Source of the DNA: a virus
IMG/VR virus record: IMGVR_UViG_3300025101_000036
Coordinates: 1-48,557 of that record
Direction: 5' to 3' (one strand)
Length of the DNA stretch: 48,557 nt
Part shown: positions 10,581-24,500 of the stretch, piece by piece
Position numbering within the stretch: position 1 is the stretch's first letter
Layout of the letters: each line of letters opens with the position of its first letter
Notes under the pieces: model-generated
The model's input: only the letters and a program-made list of their open reading frames with translations
Told to the model about the DNA's origin: nothing
Databases searched by the model: none
Translations under genes and position numbers: made by a program

Positions 10581-12554
10581 ATGCCATTCACCCAATTTAG
10601 TACGCTAGATTATGATCAGATCAAAACTCAGTTAAAGGATTTCTTACAATCCAACTCAAATTTTACTGATTTTGACTTTGAAGGGTCTAATTTTTCTGTT
10701 TTAATAGATGCCTTAGCATATAATACCTATATTAACGCATTTAATGCCAATTTAGTGGTAAATGAGTCATTTTTAGACTCTGCTACTGTAAGAGAGAACG
10801 TAATATCACTTGCTCGTAACATTGGATATGTACCTAGATCTAAAACTGCAGCAACAGCAACAGTTAATTTTGATGTAAAGATACAAGATAGTAATAATGA
10901 TATAAGACAACTTAGAATAAGACCTGGTATTGTATGTGTAGGAAACGCTAATAACACAAACTATAGATTTTCAATATCAAACCCTGTTACAGCAAACGTA
11001 GCAACTAATACTCTAGGTGAAAGAGTAGCATCTTTTGAAAATATCGAAGTAAGACAGGGAACTGCAGTTGAAACTAGGTTTTTAGTCAATAGTAGTCAAG
11101 ATCAAAGGTTTATTTTAGATAATTCTCAGATTGATACTTCAACTATAGTAGTTAAAGTTAAAGGAACTAATGAAACGGGTGAAGGTAGAGAGTATAGAAA
11201 GATTGATAATATCCTTAATTTGAATAAAGACTCTGAAATCTTCTTAATTCAAGAGGTTCAGGATGAAAAGGTAGAAATTCTCTTTGGTGATGGTTTCTTT
11301 GGTAAAAAACTTGAGAATAATGCTCAAGTTTTGGTTAGATATATCGTAACTGATGGTGCTGAAGGTAATGGAGCAGGTGGAAAAGCAGGATCTACGGGTA
11401 TATTTGACTTCCAAGGAACATGTGACTATCTTTTAACTAATAATGTTGACACTGTATCGGTAATACCAGTCGATACTGTAACAGTAACTACCGTTAATCG
11501 TGCCTCAAATGGGTCTGAGAACGAAGATTTAGCGTCAATCAAGTATTTGGCTCCTAGACTATATTCGGCACAATACAGGGCAGTTACGCCAAGAGATTAT
11601 GAAGCAATAATACAGTCAATTTATCCTGCAACAGAGTCTGTTGCGGTTGTTGGTGGTGAAGAATTAGATCCACCACAGTTTGGTAAGGTAAAAATCAGTA
11701 TTAAACCAAAAAATGGAACATTTGTTTCTGATTTTGATAAGCATCAAATTAAAAATAAATTAAAGAGTTATGCTATTGCTGGTATTAATTCTGAGATTGT
11801 TGACCTTAAAATACTATATGTGGAGATTGATTCAACAGTTTATTATAATACTTCTCAATTCTCAAGTGGTAATTTACTAAGAAGTAATATTGTCAACACT
11901 CTTCAAAAGTATGGTAATAATGTAGAAATTAATAAATTTGGTGGTAGATTTAAATTTAGTAAAATTAACCAACTGATTGATAGGGTTAACAATGCTATTA
12001 CTTCTAATATCACCAAAGTGAAAATTAGAAGAGATATGAAGGTCTTGATAAACCAATTTGCACAGTATGAATTATGTTATGGTAATCGTTTTTATATAAA
12101 TCAAGCAGGGTTTAACATAAAAAGTACTGGATTTAATATTTCTGGATATCCAAATACTGTTTATTTGACTGATATTCCAAATAAAAATAGTATAGGTGAT
12201 TTGGATGGTAGTAAAAAAGGTGTTTTATGTATCGTATCCAAAGATGATAAGAATGAAATGAAGATTGTTAAAAAGGATGTCGGTACAGTTGATTATAACA
12301 AAGGAGAACTCCTTATTAATACCGTTAACATTACATCTACAGTCTCTGCCAACGATTTAATCGAAATACAGGCATTTCCAGATTCTAATGACATCATAGG
12401 ATTGAAGGATTTATACTTAAGTTTTGATGTTTCTAATAGTAAGATAAATATGGTTAAAGATGTAATTGCTTCTGGTGAAGACGTTTCGGGCGTTGTATTC
12501 TCAAGAGACTATTATACATCAAGTTATTCTAACGGATCAATAGAAAGAAAGTAG
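10581..12554 (+). CDS. gp6: Baseplate wedge subunit gp6
   Basis: A 657-residue protein against 660 in T4. gp6 dimers form the inner ring of the baseplate and are related to baseplate-J proteins. The N-terminal half (FSTLDYDQIKTQLKDFLQSN, DALAYNTYINAFNANL, NVISLARNIGYVPRSKTAA) is the recognisable gp6/J-like part. Around residues 335-345 lies LYSAQYRAVTPRDYEAII, the conserved 'RAVTxxDYE' element of baseplate-J proteins. The C-terminal part binds neighbouring wedge proteins. It sits between gp25 and the giant protein in the canonical order. Confidence 0.92.
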   Translation: MPFTQFSTLDYDQIKTQLKDFLQSNSNFTDFDFEGSNFSVLIDALAYNTYINAFNANLVVNESFLDSATVRENVISLARNIGYVPRSKTAATATVNFDVKIQDSNNDIRQLRIRPGIVCVGNANNTNYRFSISNPVTANVATNTLGERVASFENIEVRQGTAVETRFLVNSSQDQRFILDNSQIDTSTIVVKVKGTNETGEGREYRKIDNILNLNKDSEIFLIQEVQDEKVEILFGDGFFGKKLENNAQVLVRYIVTDGAEGNGAGGKAGSTGIFDFQGTCDYLLTNNVDTVSVIPVDTVTVTTVNRASNGSENEDLASIKYLAPRLYSAQYRAVTPRDYEAIIQSIYPATESVAVVGGEELDPPQFGKVKISIKPKNGTFVSDFDKHQIKNKLKSYAIAGINSEIVDLKILYVEIDSTVYYNTSQFSSGNLLRSNIVNTLQKYGNNVEINKFGGRFKFSKINQLIDRVNNAITSNITKVKIRRDMKVLINQFAQYELCYGNRFYINQAGFNIKSTGFNISGYPNTVYLTDIPNKNSIGDLDGSKKGVLCIVSKDDKNEMKIVKKDVGTVDYNKGELLINTVNITSTVSANDLIEIQAFPDSNDIIGLKDLYLSFDVSNSKINMVKDVIASGEDVSGVVFSRDYYTSSYSNGSIERK

Positions 12555-12555
12555 A

Positions 12556-15500
12556 ATGAGCATAGAATTTGACAGAAGAGTACAAGTCAATAAAATAATA
12601 GAAAGTCAGTTACCCGAATTCGTGGTAGCTGATTTTCCATTAGCAACTGATTTTCTAAAGCAATACTATATTTCTCAAGAGTATCAAGGTGGTGCTACTG
12701 ATCTAATTGACAATTTAGATCGATATCTTAAAGTTGATAACCTAGTTCCAGAAGTTATTACTGGAACAACTACTCTACCTGCAGATATTAGTGCTTCTGA
12801 TACAACTATTACAGTTGCTTCAACTAAAGGATTTCCTAGTTCTTACGGTCTTATTAAGATTGGTGATGAGATTATATCATATACAGGTAAAACAGACACT
12901 ACTTTCACTGGATGTATTCGTGGTTTTAGTGGTGTAAGTGGATATAATGTAGGTATTTCATCTTCATTATTAGATGTTAATAGAGAAAGTTTAGTATTTA
13001 ATGAAACTAATGCTCTTTCTCATAACATTAATTCAGTAGTTACTAATTTAAGCGTACTATTTTTACAAGAGTTTTATAAGAAGATAAAAAGAACCTTTTT
13101 ACCAGGTTTGGAGGATGAAACATTCTATCCTGGTATTGATGTTGGTAACTTTATAAAGAATGCTAGATCATTCTACCAATCAAAAGGTATTCAAGAGTCT
13201 ATAATAATACTATTCAAACTCTTATATGGTGTTGAAGCTAAGGTATTAGATCTTGAAGAACGTTTAGTAAAGCCATCAACTGCGGAATTTATTCGTAGAG
13301 AAATAGTTGTTGCAGAAGCAATATCTGGTGATCCATATAATCTAGTAGGACAGACAATATACAAATCAAATGATAATGGAACTAATGCTTCCGTATCTGA
13401 AGTTGAGATTATAACAAGAGAAGGTAAAACTTATTATCAACTATCATTATTTGTTGGATTTGATGATAGAGATACAATTCAAGGAACTTTTAGTATTCAA
13501 GCAAAAACTAAAGTTTTAGAATCAGTTTCTGTTGGATCTTCTATTATCTCTGTAGATTCGACTATTGGTTTTGGTAATACAGGATCACTTATTGCTCAAG
13601 ATCAAAATAATGTTATTACTTACACTAATAAGTCAATAAATCAATTCTTTGGGTGTTCTAATATCCTTAATACTATTGATCAAGGAAATGGTATAAGAAC
13701 TTCTGAAAATGTATATGGATATGAAAATGGAGATATATCTAAAAAATGCGAAATAAGAATTACTGGTGTTCTATCTAAGTTTGTTGCTGGCGAAGATATA
13801 TCATTAGTTTCTGAACGTGAAGAGATTTCTATAAAGAATGTTGGTGAAGTTATACTAAACACACCAGAGACTACTCAATCATATAAAGAAGTTTTTGCTA
13901 ATAGTTGGATCTATAACACTAGTTCTAGGTATCAGGTTTCAAGTATACAGTCAGGACAAACCTCCTTTACTTTATTAAGTAATATTGATAAATCAAGTTT
14001 AAAAGTTGGTGATAATGTTAGCTTCTTAAGAAGAGGCACTATGTCAGTAGTTGGTGGTGGTATAATTAAGAGAATTGATTCTTCTAATGTAGTTACTCTA
14101 GATGGAGTATCATTTATTACAGGAGAACCAAATTCAGGTGCTAAGTATGATTTAAGAAGAAATTTAAATAAAGTAAAAACTACCGATTCAGTAACAATAC
14201 CTGGAACTTCAATTGGTATTGGGGCATCAAATAGTGTTATTCTTTCAGATATACTAAACGTTTATGTTGATGGTAAAAAAGATGGTTATGTTGCTTCTAA
14301 CTCATTACCAAGTCGTACACTTAAATTAGAACAGTTTGTATCAGAACTTCATTATCCATTAAGTGGAATTACACTTGTTCAAGATGATCAGGTTGGTACT
14401 GCTTCTACTAATGCTACTCAAATAGATCCTATTAGTGGATTAGAATACGACTTTAGTGCGTTTAAATTATCTACTCCAACAAAGTTTATTACAGGTAATG
14501 ATGTCATCTATCAGGTGAGAGATTCTGCAGGTAATGTTGGAATTCCATTTAATGGTTTAGATGATGGTGAGACTTATTATATAAGTATTGCTGAAGGTTC
14601 TGATAGAAAAACTATAAGTTTATATAACTCTATTAGTGCTGTTGGTAGTGCTAGTAGTGTAACTTGGAATGATCCAGTTGGAGCAGGTGGTACACATGTT
14701 CATAGTTTCATTCTTAAAAATCATTATCAAAGACAGTTATATGAGAATAGAATTTTAAGAAAATTCCCATTATCTCAAGATTTAAGTGTTACTACAAAGA
14801 AAGATGTACCTGTAAATGATATTGGTGTTTTAATAGATGGTGTTCAGATAAGATCTACCATAGCAAATGAAACCATGTCATATGGTCCTGTGTCCTCTAT
14901 TGATGTATATAACAGTGGTACTGGATATGATGTTGCTAATCCACCAAAACTATCAATAGAAGCACCTTTAGATTCGGATGGTACAACTGCTTATGCAGAA
15001 CCTATTATTAATGGAACTGTTAAAGAAGTTCTTGTAGATGAGCAAAACTTTGATATTGATAAGGTTTTATCTGTAAGTTTAACTGGTGGTAATGGTAAAG
15101 ATTGTTTGTTGGAACCAATAACTGGTCCAAGATTTAGAGAAATTCAATTTGATAGTAGAGATATATTCTTCTCAGGTGGTTTAGATATACAAGAAGAAAC
15201 AATAACATTTAAATCTGATCATAATCTTGTTGATGGTCAAAAAGTTTTTTATAATAGTAATGGACAAGATTCTGTAGGAATTACTAAATTCAAAGAAGTT
15301 AGTAATGTTGTTACTGAATTTTTAGTTAATGGTGCACCTTATTTCATTAAGGTCATTAATCCAAAGAGGATATTCTTATTTAAAACTGAAGCAGATGCCA
15401 TGTTTGGTGTCACTGGTATTAATACCATAGGATTCTCTACAGCAACAAGTGCTGCTGGTTTCCATAAGTTTAGAACAGAATCTAAGAATACTCTAAGAAA

Positions 15501-18500
15501 AATTAAGGTATTAAATTCTGGTTATGATTTCCAATATAGAAAATTACCTGTAAATCCTTCAGGAATTTCAACCGCTTTCGATAGTGTTAATTTTAACAAT
15601 CATGGGTTTAGAGATGGTGATTTAGTAGAATATTCTACTATGGTTGGAATAGGATCTACTCAACCAAAGGCAATTCAGGGATTAGATACTACTCATTCAT
15701 ATAAGGTTATTAAATTAAATGACAATTCGTTTAGATTAGCGGATGCAGGAATTGGTGGAACATCTACTGTAAATTATGAAAGAGGTAATTATGTTGGATT
15801 AAATTCTACTGGTACTGGTTATCAGGTATTTAAATATCCAGATATAAAAATAGATGCTAAAGTATCATTTGCTTCATCAGTTACTGGATCATTTACATTT
15901 ACTCCAATTGTTACTGGTGAGATAACAGGTGCTTATCTATATGATCAAGGTAGTAAATATGGATCAAAAATCTCTGGACATTATTTTAATCCTCAAGTAA
16001 CAATACAAAATGGAAGAACTGCTGAAGTAAAACCAATAATTGAAGGTGGAAAAATTGTTGACGCTTTTGTAGTTAATAAAGGAAAAGAATACTTCTCATT
16101 ACCAGAACTTAGTGTAGTTGGATCTGGAACGACTGGTAGTGGAGTACAATTAAAACCAATTATTAATGAATTGGGTCAATTAGATGATATTGTTGTAATT
16201 AATCCTGGTATTGGTTATTCTACTAATACAAGTATATTTGTAGAATCTAGGGGCAAGAATGGATTATTAAATGCCAAAATAAGAAAATTATCTATCGATA
16301 ATTATCAATGGCAGGGTATAGATCATCTTGAAAATCTTAATAATGATCTATTACAATATAGTATTCATGCTTATGATCAAGATATAGCAGAATCATTTAA
16401 TGATATTGGGGGTGTTACTAATGCTGGAGTAGGAACACACTCAGCATTAATTGGATGGGCATATGATGGCAATCCAATATATGGACCTTTTGCCTATAAG
16501 GATCCTAATGATATCAACTCTGGAATCAAAAGAATGGAATCCAGTTTTGTTAATAACACATCATACCCTGATAGACCTTCTATAGGAGAATATCCTTCTA
16601 AGTTCTTTATTGAAGATAATGTTTATGATGGATCTGGTGATTTAGATATCCATAATGGAAGATTTGGTAAAACTCCAGAATTCCCAGATGGTGTATATGC
16701 ATATTTTGCTACTAGAGATGCTAATGATAATCCAGTATATCCATATTTTGTTGGTCCAACATATAGATTACCGTATATCGATGAAAATACTACATTAGAT
16801 CAATCATTTGATTTTAATAATTCTAATCTTTCTAGAAACACATTACCATATAAAGTTAATGAAGAGTTTGCTGATAATGATTTTATTATAGAATCTAATG
16901 AAGCAATTAAGCAAAAATCAATTGTTGAGTCTGTAACTAGGGGTGTTGTAGATACATTCCAAATATTAGATGGTGGTGATGGATATAAAGTTGGTGACTT
17001 TACAGTATTTGATGATGATGGTACTAATGGTGTAGGTGCTAGAGGACAAGTTGATGAAATAGTTGGTATTGGAGTTTCTAGTATTAATACTGAATTAACT
17101 TCCTTTGATAAAGCAGTATTTGTTTGGGAATCTGCAGATACTGTTACTGCCCATCATTTACCAAATATAGAATTAAATGATCAGGACACTGTTTTAGTTT
17201 CTGGATTAAGTACTGCTAATTATAAATTAAATAATTCATTTAGTGTAGGTGTTAGTACAGATGTTATTGGATTGGCAAAAACAATGTCACTCAATAATAA
17301 CAGTGCTGGTATTACTGAAGATATCTACGTTAATTACATACCAAATACAGTTTCAATTGGTGGATCTCTTAGAGTAGGTGATGAAGTACTGAAGGTATTG
17401 AATCTTTATAAGGTAGGATCTATTATTAGGGTATTCAGACCTTCATCAGGTATTGCTCATACTCTTGGATCCCAAATTGATGTATTGAATACAAAGATTA
17501 GTATTCCAGTTAAGACAACTCCATTTAATTCTGATCTTAATTTGATTGAGCATTTTAATGGAACTCTATCAGTTGGTATTGGTACTACATCAGGAAGTGT
17601 TATTGATTATGCTATAGGAGAGTCTACAAAGTCAATTAATGTTCCACCACAAAGCATTTATCTACCATCACATTCATTTAAAGGTGGAGAAAAAGTTACT
17701 TTCACAAAGAGACCTGCTAAATCCTCATTCTTAGTAGGTAGAACAGTAGATGCTGTTAATCAATTCTATATTCCTGATCAAACTACATCTACCACAGACC
17801 TTTATATTGTTGATAAAGGAACTGATTATATTGGACTTGCCACTAATGTTGGGGCAGCAAATACTGAAGGTGGATTATTCTTCTTTGGGAATGGTGATGA
17901 TGATTATCAGTATCAGTTAGAAACTAATTTTACCCAATTAACAGGTAATATTGATAGGATAGTTTCCACAGTAACCACTAAAATTGGTGCTGCTAATACA
18001 ACAACTCATGGATTGCAGAATGGTGATAGGATTAGTCTTAATGTTGTACCAAACACTACAGTAGGATTAGGTACAACTTCACCACTAGTCTTAGATTATA
18101 ATGAGCAATATCAGAAATTATTAATTAATACTGTAGGTTTTGAGTCTCCTGATGTTGATATTGTTAATAATTCTATAACAATTACTGATCATGGTTATAA
18201 AACTGGGGATAAAGTATTTTATGACAGTACTGAAGTAGCTACTGGACTCACTACAGGATGTTATTATATTCATGTATTAGATTCAAATAAATTTAATCTA
18301 TCAGAAACTTATACTGATACATTCTTGACTCCACCATTATTTGTCAATATTACTGGAATTGGTGGAAATTATCACAAGTTATCTTTAGTTAATCCTAAGA
18401 TAGATGTAGTTAAGAATTCTAAATTAACATTTGGTGTTGGATCTACTAATCTAGCAGGTTATAATCTTAAATTCTTCTATGATCATGAATTTAAGAATGA

Positions 18501-21500
18501 ATTTGTAACTGCTGGTGATCTTAATGAATTTAATGTTAGTGGTATAGGAACAATTGGTGTTGGTACATTCTTATCCAGTCCCGTTGTTGGTGCTGCAGTA
18601 TCAATAGGATTCTCCACAGCAGTTCCTGCTATTTTATACTATGCTTTAGAGAAAGGTGGTTATATTAGTACTTCCGATAAAGATGTAGTAAATTATTCGC
18701 AGATTGTATTTACTGATAGTAAGTATTCTGGTGAATATAATATATTTGATTCTACTACTGAGACATTTAAGTTCTCTCCTAGATCAATTCCAGAAGTTTT
18801 AAAATATGAAGAAGATCAATGCGATAAACTTGAATATTCTAGTAAGTCTGGAAATGTAGAAGGACCTATTAAGAATATTAGATTAATTTCTGAAGGATCT
18901 AGTTATAAGAAAGTACCAAAATTCCTTTCAGTTAATAGTGTAAGTGGATCTAACGCCAATATTGTAGCAATATCAACATCAATCGGTAGAATCAATGATT
19001 TAAGAATTGTTGATGTTGGATACGAATATTCTTCAGACAGGACATTAAGACCAGAGGCATTTATATCACCAGTTGTTAGAATTGACGATTTAGACTTTAT
19101 TGATAGTGTATCTGTTGTTGATACTGGAACTGATTATCTAAATGCACCTGATTTAGTTCTAATTAATCCACAAACGGGTGAAGTTGTTGACGATACTTCA
19201 TTAGAAGCGTTAGTTCCTAATCAAGGTATTGCCGAAGTTAGTGTAATTGCTCCGATAAAAGGATTAGAATCTATAACACATAGAGTTATTGCTATTAATA
19301 ATTCAAATGGAATTGGTATTAACTCCATGACAATTATCAATAATACTATTGCTAGATGTGTGATGGAGACTCCAATTAATGGATATACTCAAGCACCATT
19401 TGCGACTGATGATGAAATTTTTGTTGAAGGTATTCAATTATTTGGAGAATCTGGTATAGGTACTCAAACTTCTTCAAATACTGGTATATCAACAGATGGT
19501 GATGGATGGAACTCTTCAAATCATGGATATCAGTTCTTTAAAGTTAAGTCTTATATCTCAGCAAATCCAGATATTTTAGAATTTGATTTAGCAGGAATAA
19601 CAACTAATCCAGGAATTGCTAAGACATATCAATCAGGATATGCCAATGTTATAAACAGAAATAAGTACCCAGTATTTGCACCTGTTCAAGGTAGATCTAA
19701 ATTCTCAACCAATGAACCATTATTGGTTAAAGAGAGTCAAACAAATACATTCCAATCTAAAGATCTTAAGGCGATTGATATTAGAGAAGATTTTATTAAA
19801 ACATCAGGACTTCATGTTCTGAAGATTGGAGATAGAATAGCTGGAGAATTTAGTGGTGTTACTGCCACAGTTACTGGAATTGTGGCAAACTCTGCTAAAT
19901 TTGATGTTGACTTCTCAAATAGAAGAGAGATTGGATGGAACGATAATACTGGAGTTTTAAATGAAGATTTCCAAGTAACTCCTAATAATGATTATTATCA
20001 GAATCTATCATACTCTGTTAGAAGTTCTAAGGCATGGGATGACTTTGTAGATCCTCTGAATAGGGTCATACATCCAGCAGGATTGAAGAACTTTGCCGAT
20101 ACATTAGTTGAGACTAATGTTGATGTTAGAGTGGGTCTAGGAAGCACTGAACCAGCAAGTGCTGTGGTTATTCTTGATGTATTCGGTGAGAGAAGAGTAG
20201 ATACAATTAATGACTTTGATTTGGTTATTGATTATGATGCTAGAGATAATAAATCTAAGTTTATTGACTTTAAAAATAGGAAATTAACAGACTTTACTAA
20301 GTGTAAAACTAATAGAGTTCTAATACATGATGATATAAGTGATAAGTTCTCAAGTAAAGGAAGTCAAGATGGATTTACTGAAATTGAAGAAATATCATCA
20401 AGATTCTCAAAATATACAATACAGGTTATTGATGCTGATACCTTTGACGTTCAAATCAATGATATAGTCACATTAACTTCTACAAGTGATGCTTTCTTAT
20501 TAGAAAGAACTAGTGATTATACTAATCAAGTATTGGGATCATTTGATACTAAAGTTGATAGATTTAATAGAAAAACTTTAGAATTCTCTCCCATTGAAAA
20601 GTTTGAAAAGGATTTTGATATAAAAGTTATCAAGACATCATTTAATACAGATACAATATCTGATGGTATTAACGAAATTGGATCTGTAGATTTAGTTGGT
20701 AAAAATGTTGCGGTTTCTGCTGCACAAACAGCGATGAGTGGCAATAATGTTATTGTTACTGGTACGACTACAACCAATATTTTACAATTCCCAGATACAG
20801 ATTTTAATGGTTTCTTTGCTAATGTTTTAGTTAGAGATGATGCTTCTGGTGAAATGGACTATAATGAAGTTATTGTTAATTTTGATGGTACAGATACTTA
20901 TATTTCAGAATCTTATGCTGACGTTTTAGGAGTTACATATAGTTCTAGTTCTAATAGTAAAGTTGGTATATTAACTGCTAGGTATGATTCTGGTACAATT
21001 TTCTTTGATTGTATCAATGATAGATCATCTAAATTAGTTCTTAGTGCTAATGTTGTTGGTTTAGGAACTACAACTGCTGGTATTGGAACATTTAGATATC
21101 AAGTTCCAGGACAACCAGATGGATCTGAAAGAACTGCTAGGTTTGAATCAAATTATGTTACTACGAATAATGGCACATCAGCAACAATTACGACTATTGA
21201 TAGACTTGTAGATAGTACTATCAAAGCATTGGTAAGAGTTTCTTGTGGACAAACTAGTGCTATTCACCAAGCATTACTTATTCAAGATCAGAATGATGAT
21301 GCTATAAGTATTCAATATCCACATGTTTCAATTGATGATATAAGTGGTATAGGAACATTTGGCACAGTTACTGATATTACTAATCAAAAGGTTAGACTTG
21401 AGTTCTATCCAGACTCTAAGTATAACTCAGGATTAGTAGAAATTCAAGCATTTACTGAAATATTCCAAACTATAAATGATTTTGAAAATGAACCAAGTCC

Positions 21501-24500
21501 TTTACAGTTTGGTCCAGTATCATCCGAAGTCATAGTATCTTCTTATGATGGTATTAATGGTACAAGAGGAAATAGAATTAACTTTGATATTAAGCACGAA
21601 GGAACTCCAGTATACTTTAAGAAATTTAATCCAGCAAATACTAGTCAGGTTATTAATTCAACTGGAGCAGGAACTACTTTTAGTATACCTAGTCATTTCT
21701 TCAATACGAATGAAGTGTTGTCATATAAAGCAGATTCTACATTCATTGGTGTTTCTCCTGTTTCTGTAGGTATTGCTCAAACAGCAGATAATGAGGGTAA
21801 CTTGGTTACTATTATGCCACCAACAGTATTTGTTAAGGCATTAACTCCAGATTCTTTCCAACTATTCACCAAGAAAGAATATATTGCTGATGGTAAACCA
21901 ATTGAAGTAACAAATGTTGGTTCTGGTAATGCTCATAAATTTGAAATGTCCAATAAACTGAGTAAAACTGTTATTGGTCTTGATGGTATTATTCAACAAC
22001 CAATTACATATACATCAATTAAGCATACATTATCAAATGATATTGGTATTGGATTATCACAATTCAGTTTAAGTGGTATTAGTTCAGTACAACCAAGAGA
22101 TGTATTGAAGATTGATGATGAATATATGAAGGTTGTTGAAGTTGGATTTGCTACAGAAACAGGTGCAACTATTAATTCATTCAATGGAACTATTCCTGAA
22201 GTTAAGGTTATTAGAGGATCTCTAGGTGTATCTGCTGGTGTTCATACTGCTACAACTAGTGTTCAAGTACATAGAGGATCATTTAATATTGTTGATAGTA
22301 CATTGTGGTTCTTAGATCCACCTAAAGGTAATACTAGAACTAGAAGAGATGCTACTAATCTCCCATATGTAAAGGCAGAATTTAGTGGTAGAACATTCTT
22401 AAGAACAAATTATGATACCAATATGGTATTTGATGATATATCAGATTCCTTTACTGGTATTGGCAGAACTTATAGTCTAACCGTTGGTGGTGCTAATACT
22501 TCTACTGGTGTTGGTGTAGGAAATGGTATTTTATTCATTAATGGAGTATTCCAGACACCATTAACACTTAACAACTTAGGCAATAATTATGAAATCGAAG
22601 CAGATACTGTTTCTGGAGTCTCTAGTGTTACCTTTACTGGAATTAGTTCTGAAAATGGACAATTAATTCAATCAGAATTTGATATTAATCAAAATCAGGT
22701 TCCAAGAGGTGGATTGATTGTTTCTATGGGTTCTACTACTGGTGTTGGATATGCTCCACTAGTTGGTGCTAGAGTCTATCCTAAGATGACCAATAGTGCT
22801 ATTAGTAGTATTGTTGGTATGGGTATGTCAGTTGGACCTATAGGTTCTGGTATTGAAACTGCAAATTATGATAACAATACTGGAATTATTACAGTTACAA
22901 CTAATAAAGTTCATGGATTTGGATTAGGTAGTCCTGATACAGTTAAATTAGAAGATTTTGAATTTATTTGTCCAACTAATGCTGTTGGTACTCCTGTTAC
23001 AGGCACAACATATGATCCAGCAACGGGTGATATGGTAATAACAATTGCTGGTCACGGTCTTTCAAATGGTGATGCAGTTAAGTTAGAAAAAGAATCAATT
23101 ACCTTCAGTTGTGGATATGGCGGTGCTACGGGTGCTGCTGCTGAAAAGGCATATCCAAGAGAAACTGACCCTGCCTATGATAGGTATATGTACGTCTCTG
23201 ACGTTACTACAGATACATTTAAGGTGAATGTATTGTTTGGTGTTACACCTACCAATACAGACGCACACACGTTCGTTTCAGCAACAACTAATGCTGTAAG
23301 AACAATTGGTGGTGGTGGATATGTAGGAGTTACTACAACAATATTCCAAGATCATGAAAGACCACTTCAATTAGTTGGTATTGTTTCTGAAAGATCGTTT
23401 GAAGTTAATGTTGGAATTACCAGTATCCCACATGTATATGTTAAGGGTGGTTCAGTTTGGCGTTATGAAAACGAATTAACATTTGGATCTGGATATCGTG
23501 AACCAGTTTCTATTGGTGTTACTGATATTGCTTATATTCATAATTTTGTAAGTGCTGATACAGATTCTGTCACAGCATACACTGGATCCTTTATGGGTCA
23601 AAATTTAACACCCATAGATGCTGATTATGATTCAGTTACGGGTGCTTTCTTAATGACAGTACCAGATCATGGAATACCAGGACCAGTTGATTTAACAGTT
23701 AATTCTGCTGAATATGATGCAAATGTTGGTATATTAACAGCAAGTGCTGGTACAAAGTTTGATGTCAGCGATGCTACTTATGATCCAACGACTGGTATTA
23801 TGGTATTGACAATTGGTACACATACTTTAACTACCAATGATAAACTTAAGATAGAGGCAAATTCATTAACATTTAGTTGTGGATTTGGTGGTGCTACTGG
23901 TTCTGCTGCTCAGAAGACATATCCAAGAGCAACTGGAACAGGTGTAAATTCTGGAACTCCTGATCCTGGATATAATACTTTCTTAGATATAACTGCTGTA
24001 GATACTATCGCTGGAACAGTTGCGGTTAAAGTATTGAGTACTACTCCTTCTACAAACGTTGATCCTCATACATTTGTTAGTGCTACTGCTGGAGCAGTGT
24101 TCGCACCGAGAGTATTCACTAATAATGAGCAAGTTTACTTTGAACAGAATTCAATCACATTTAAGTGTGCTATGGATAATAATTCCACTACACACACTTA
24201 TCCAAGAGAAAGTGATCCATCAAATGGTAAATGGTTATTAGTTTCTAATGCAACATCAACTGAATTTGAAGTTAATGTTGGGACAAGTCCATTAGTTTCA
24301 CATACACCAGTATCAGGTACTACATATGATCCTAATACTGGATTAATGACTTTAGAGATTGGTGCTCATAGTTTGACAGCAGGTACAAGTGTTAAATTGG
24401 AAGAAGAATCAATTACCTTCAGTTGTGGATATAATGGTGCTACTGGTGCTGCTGCTCAGAAAGCATATCCAAGATCTAATGGAAATGATCCATATTATAA

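Noticed and set aside
20526-20777. Reverse-strand frames across the late genes (for example 13680-13862, 20526-20777, 25626-25898)
   Set aside because: They are antisense to well-supported structural genes, lack ribosome sites and look like translations of the complementary strand of Ser/Thr/Asn-rich coding DNA.
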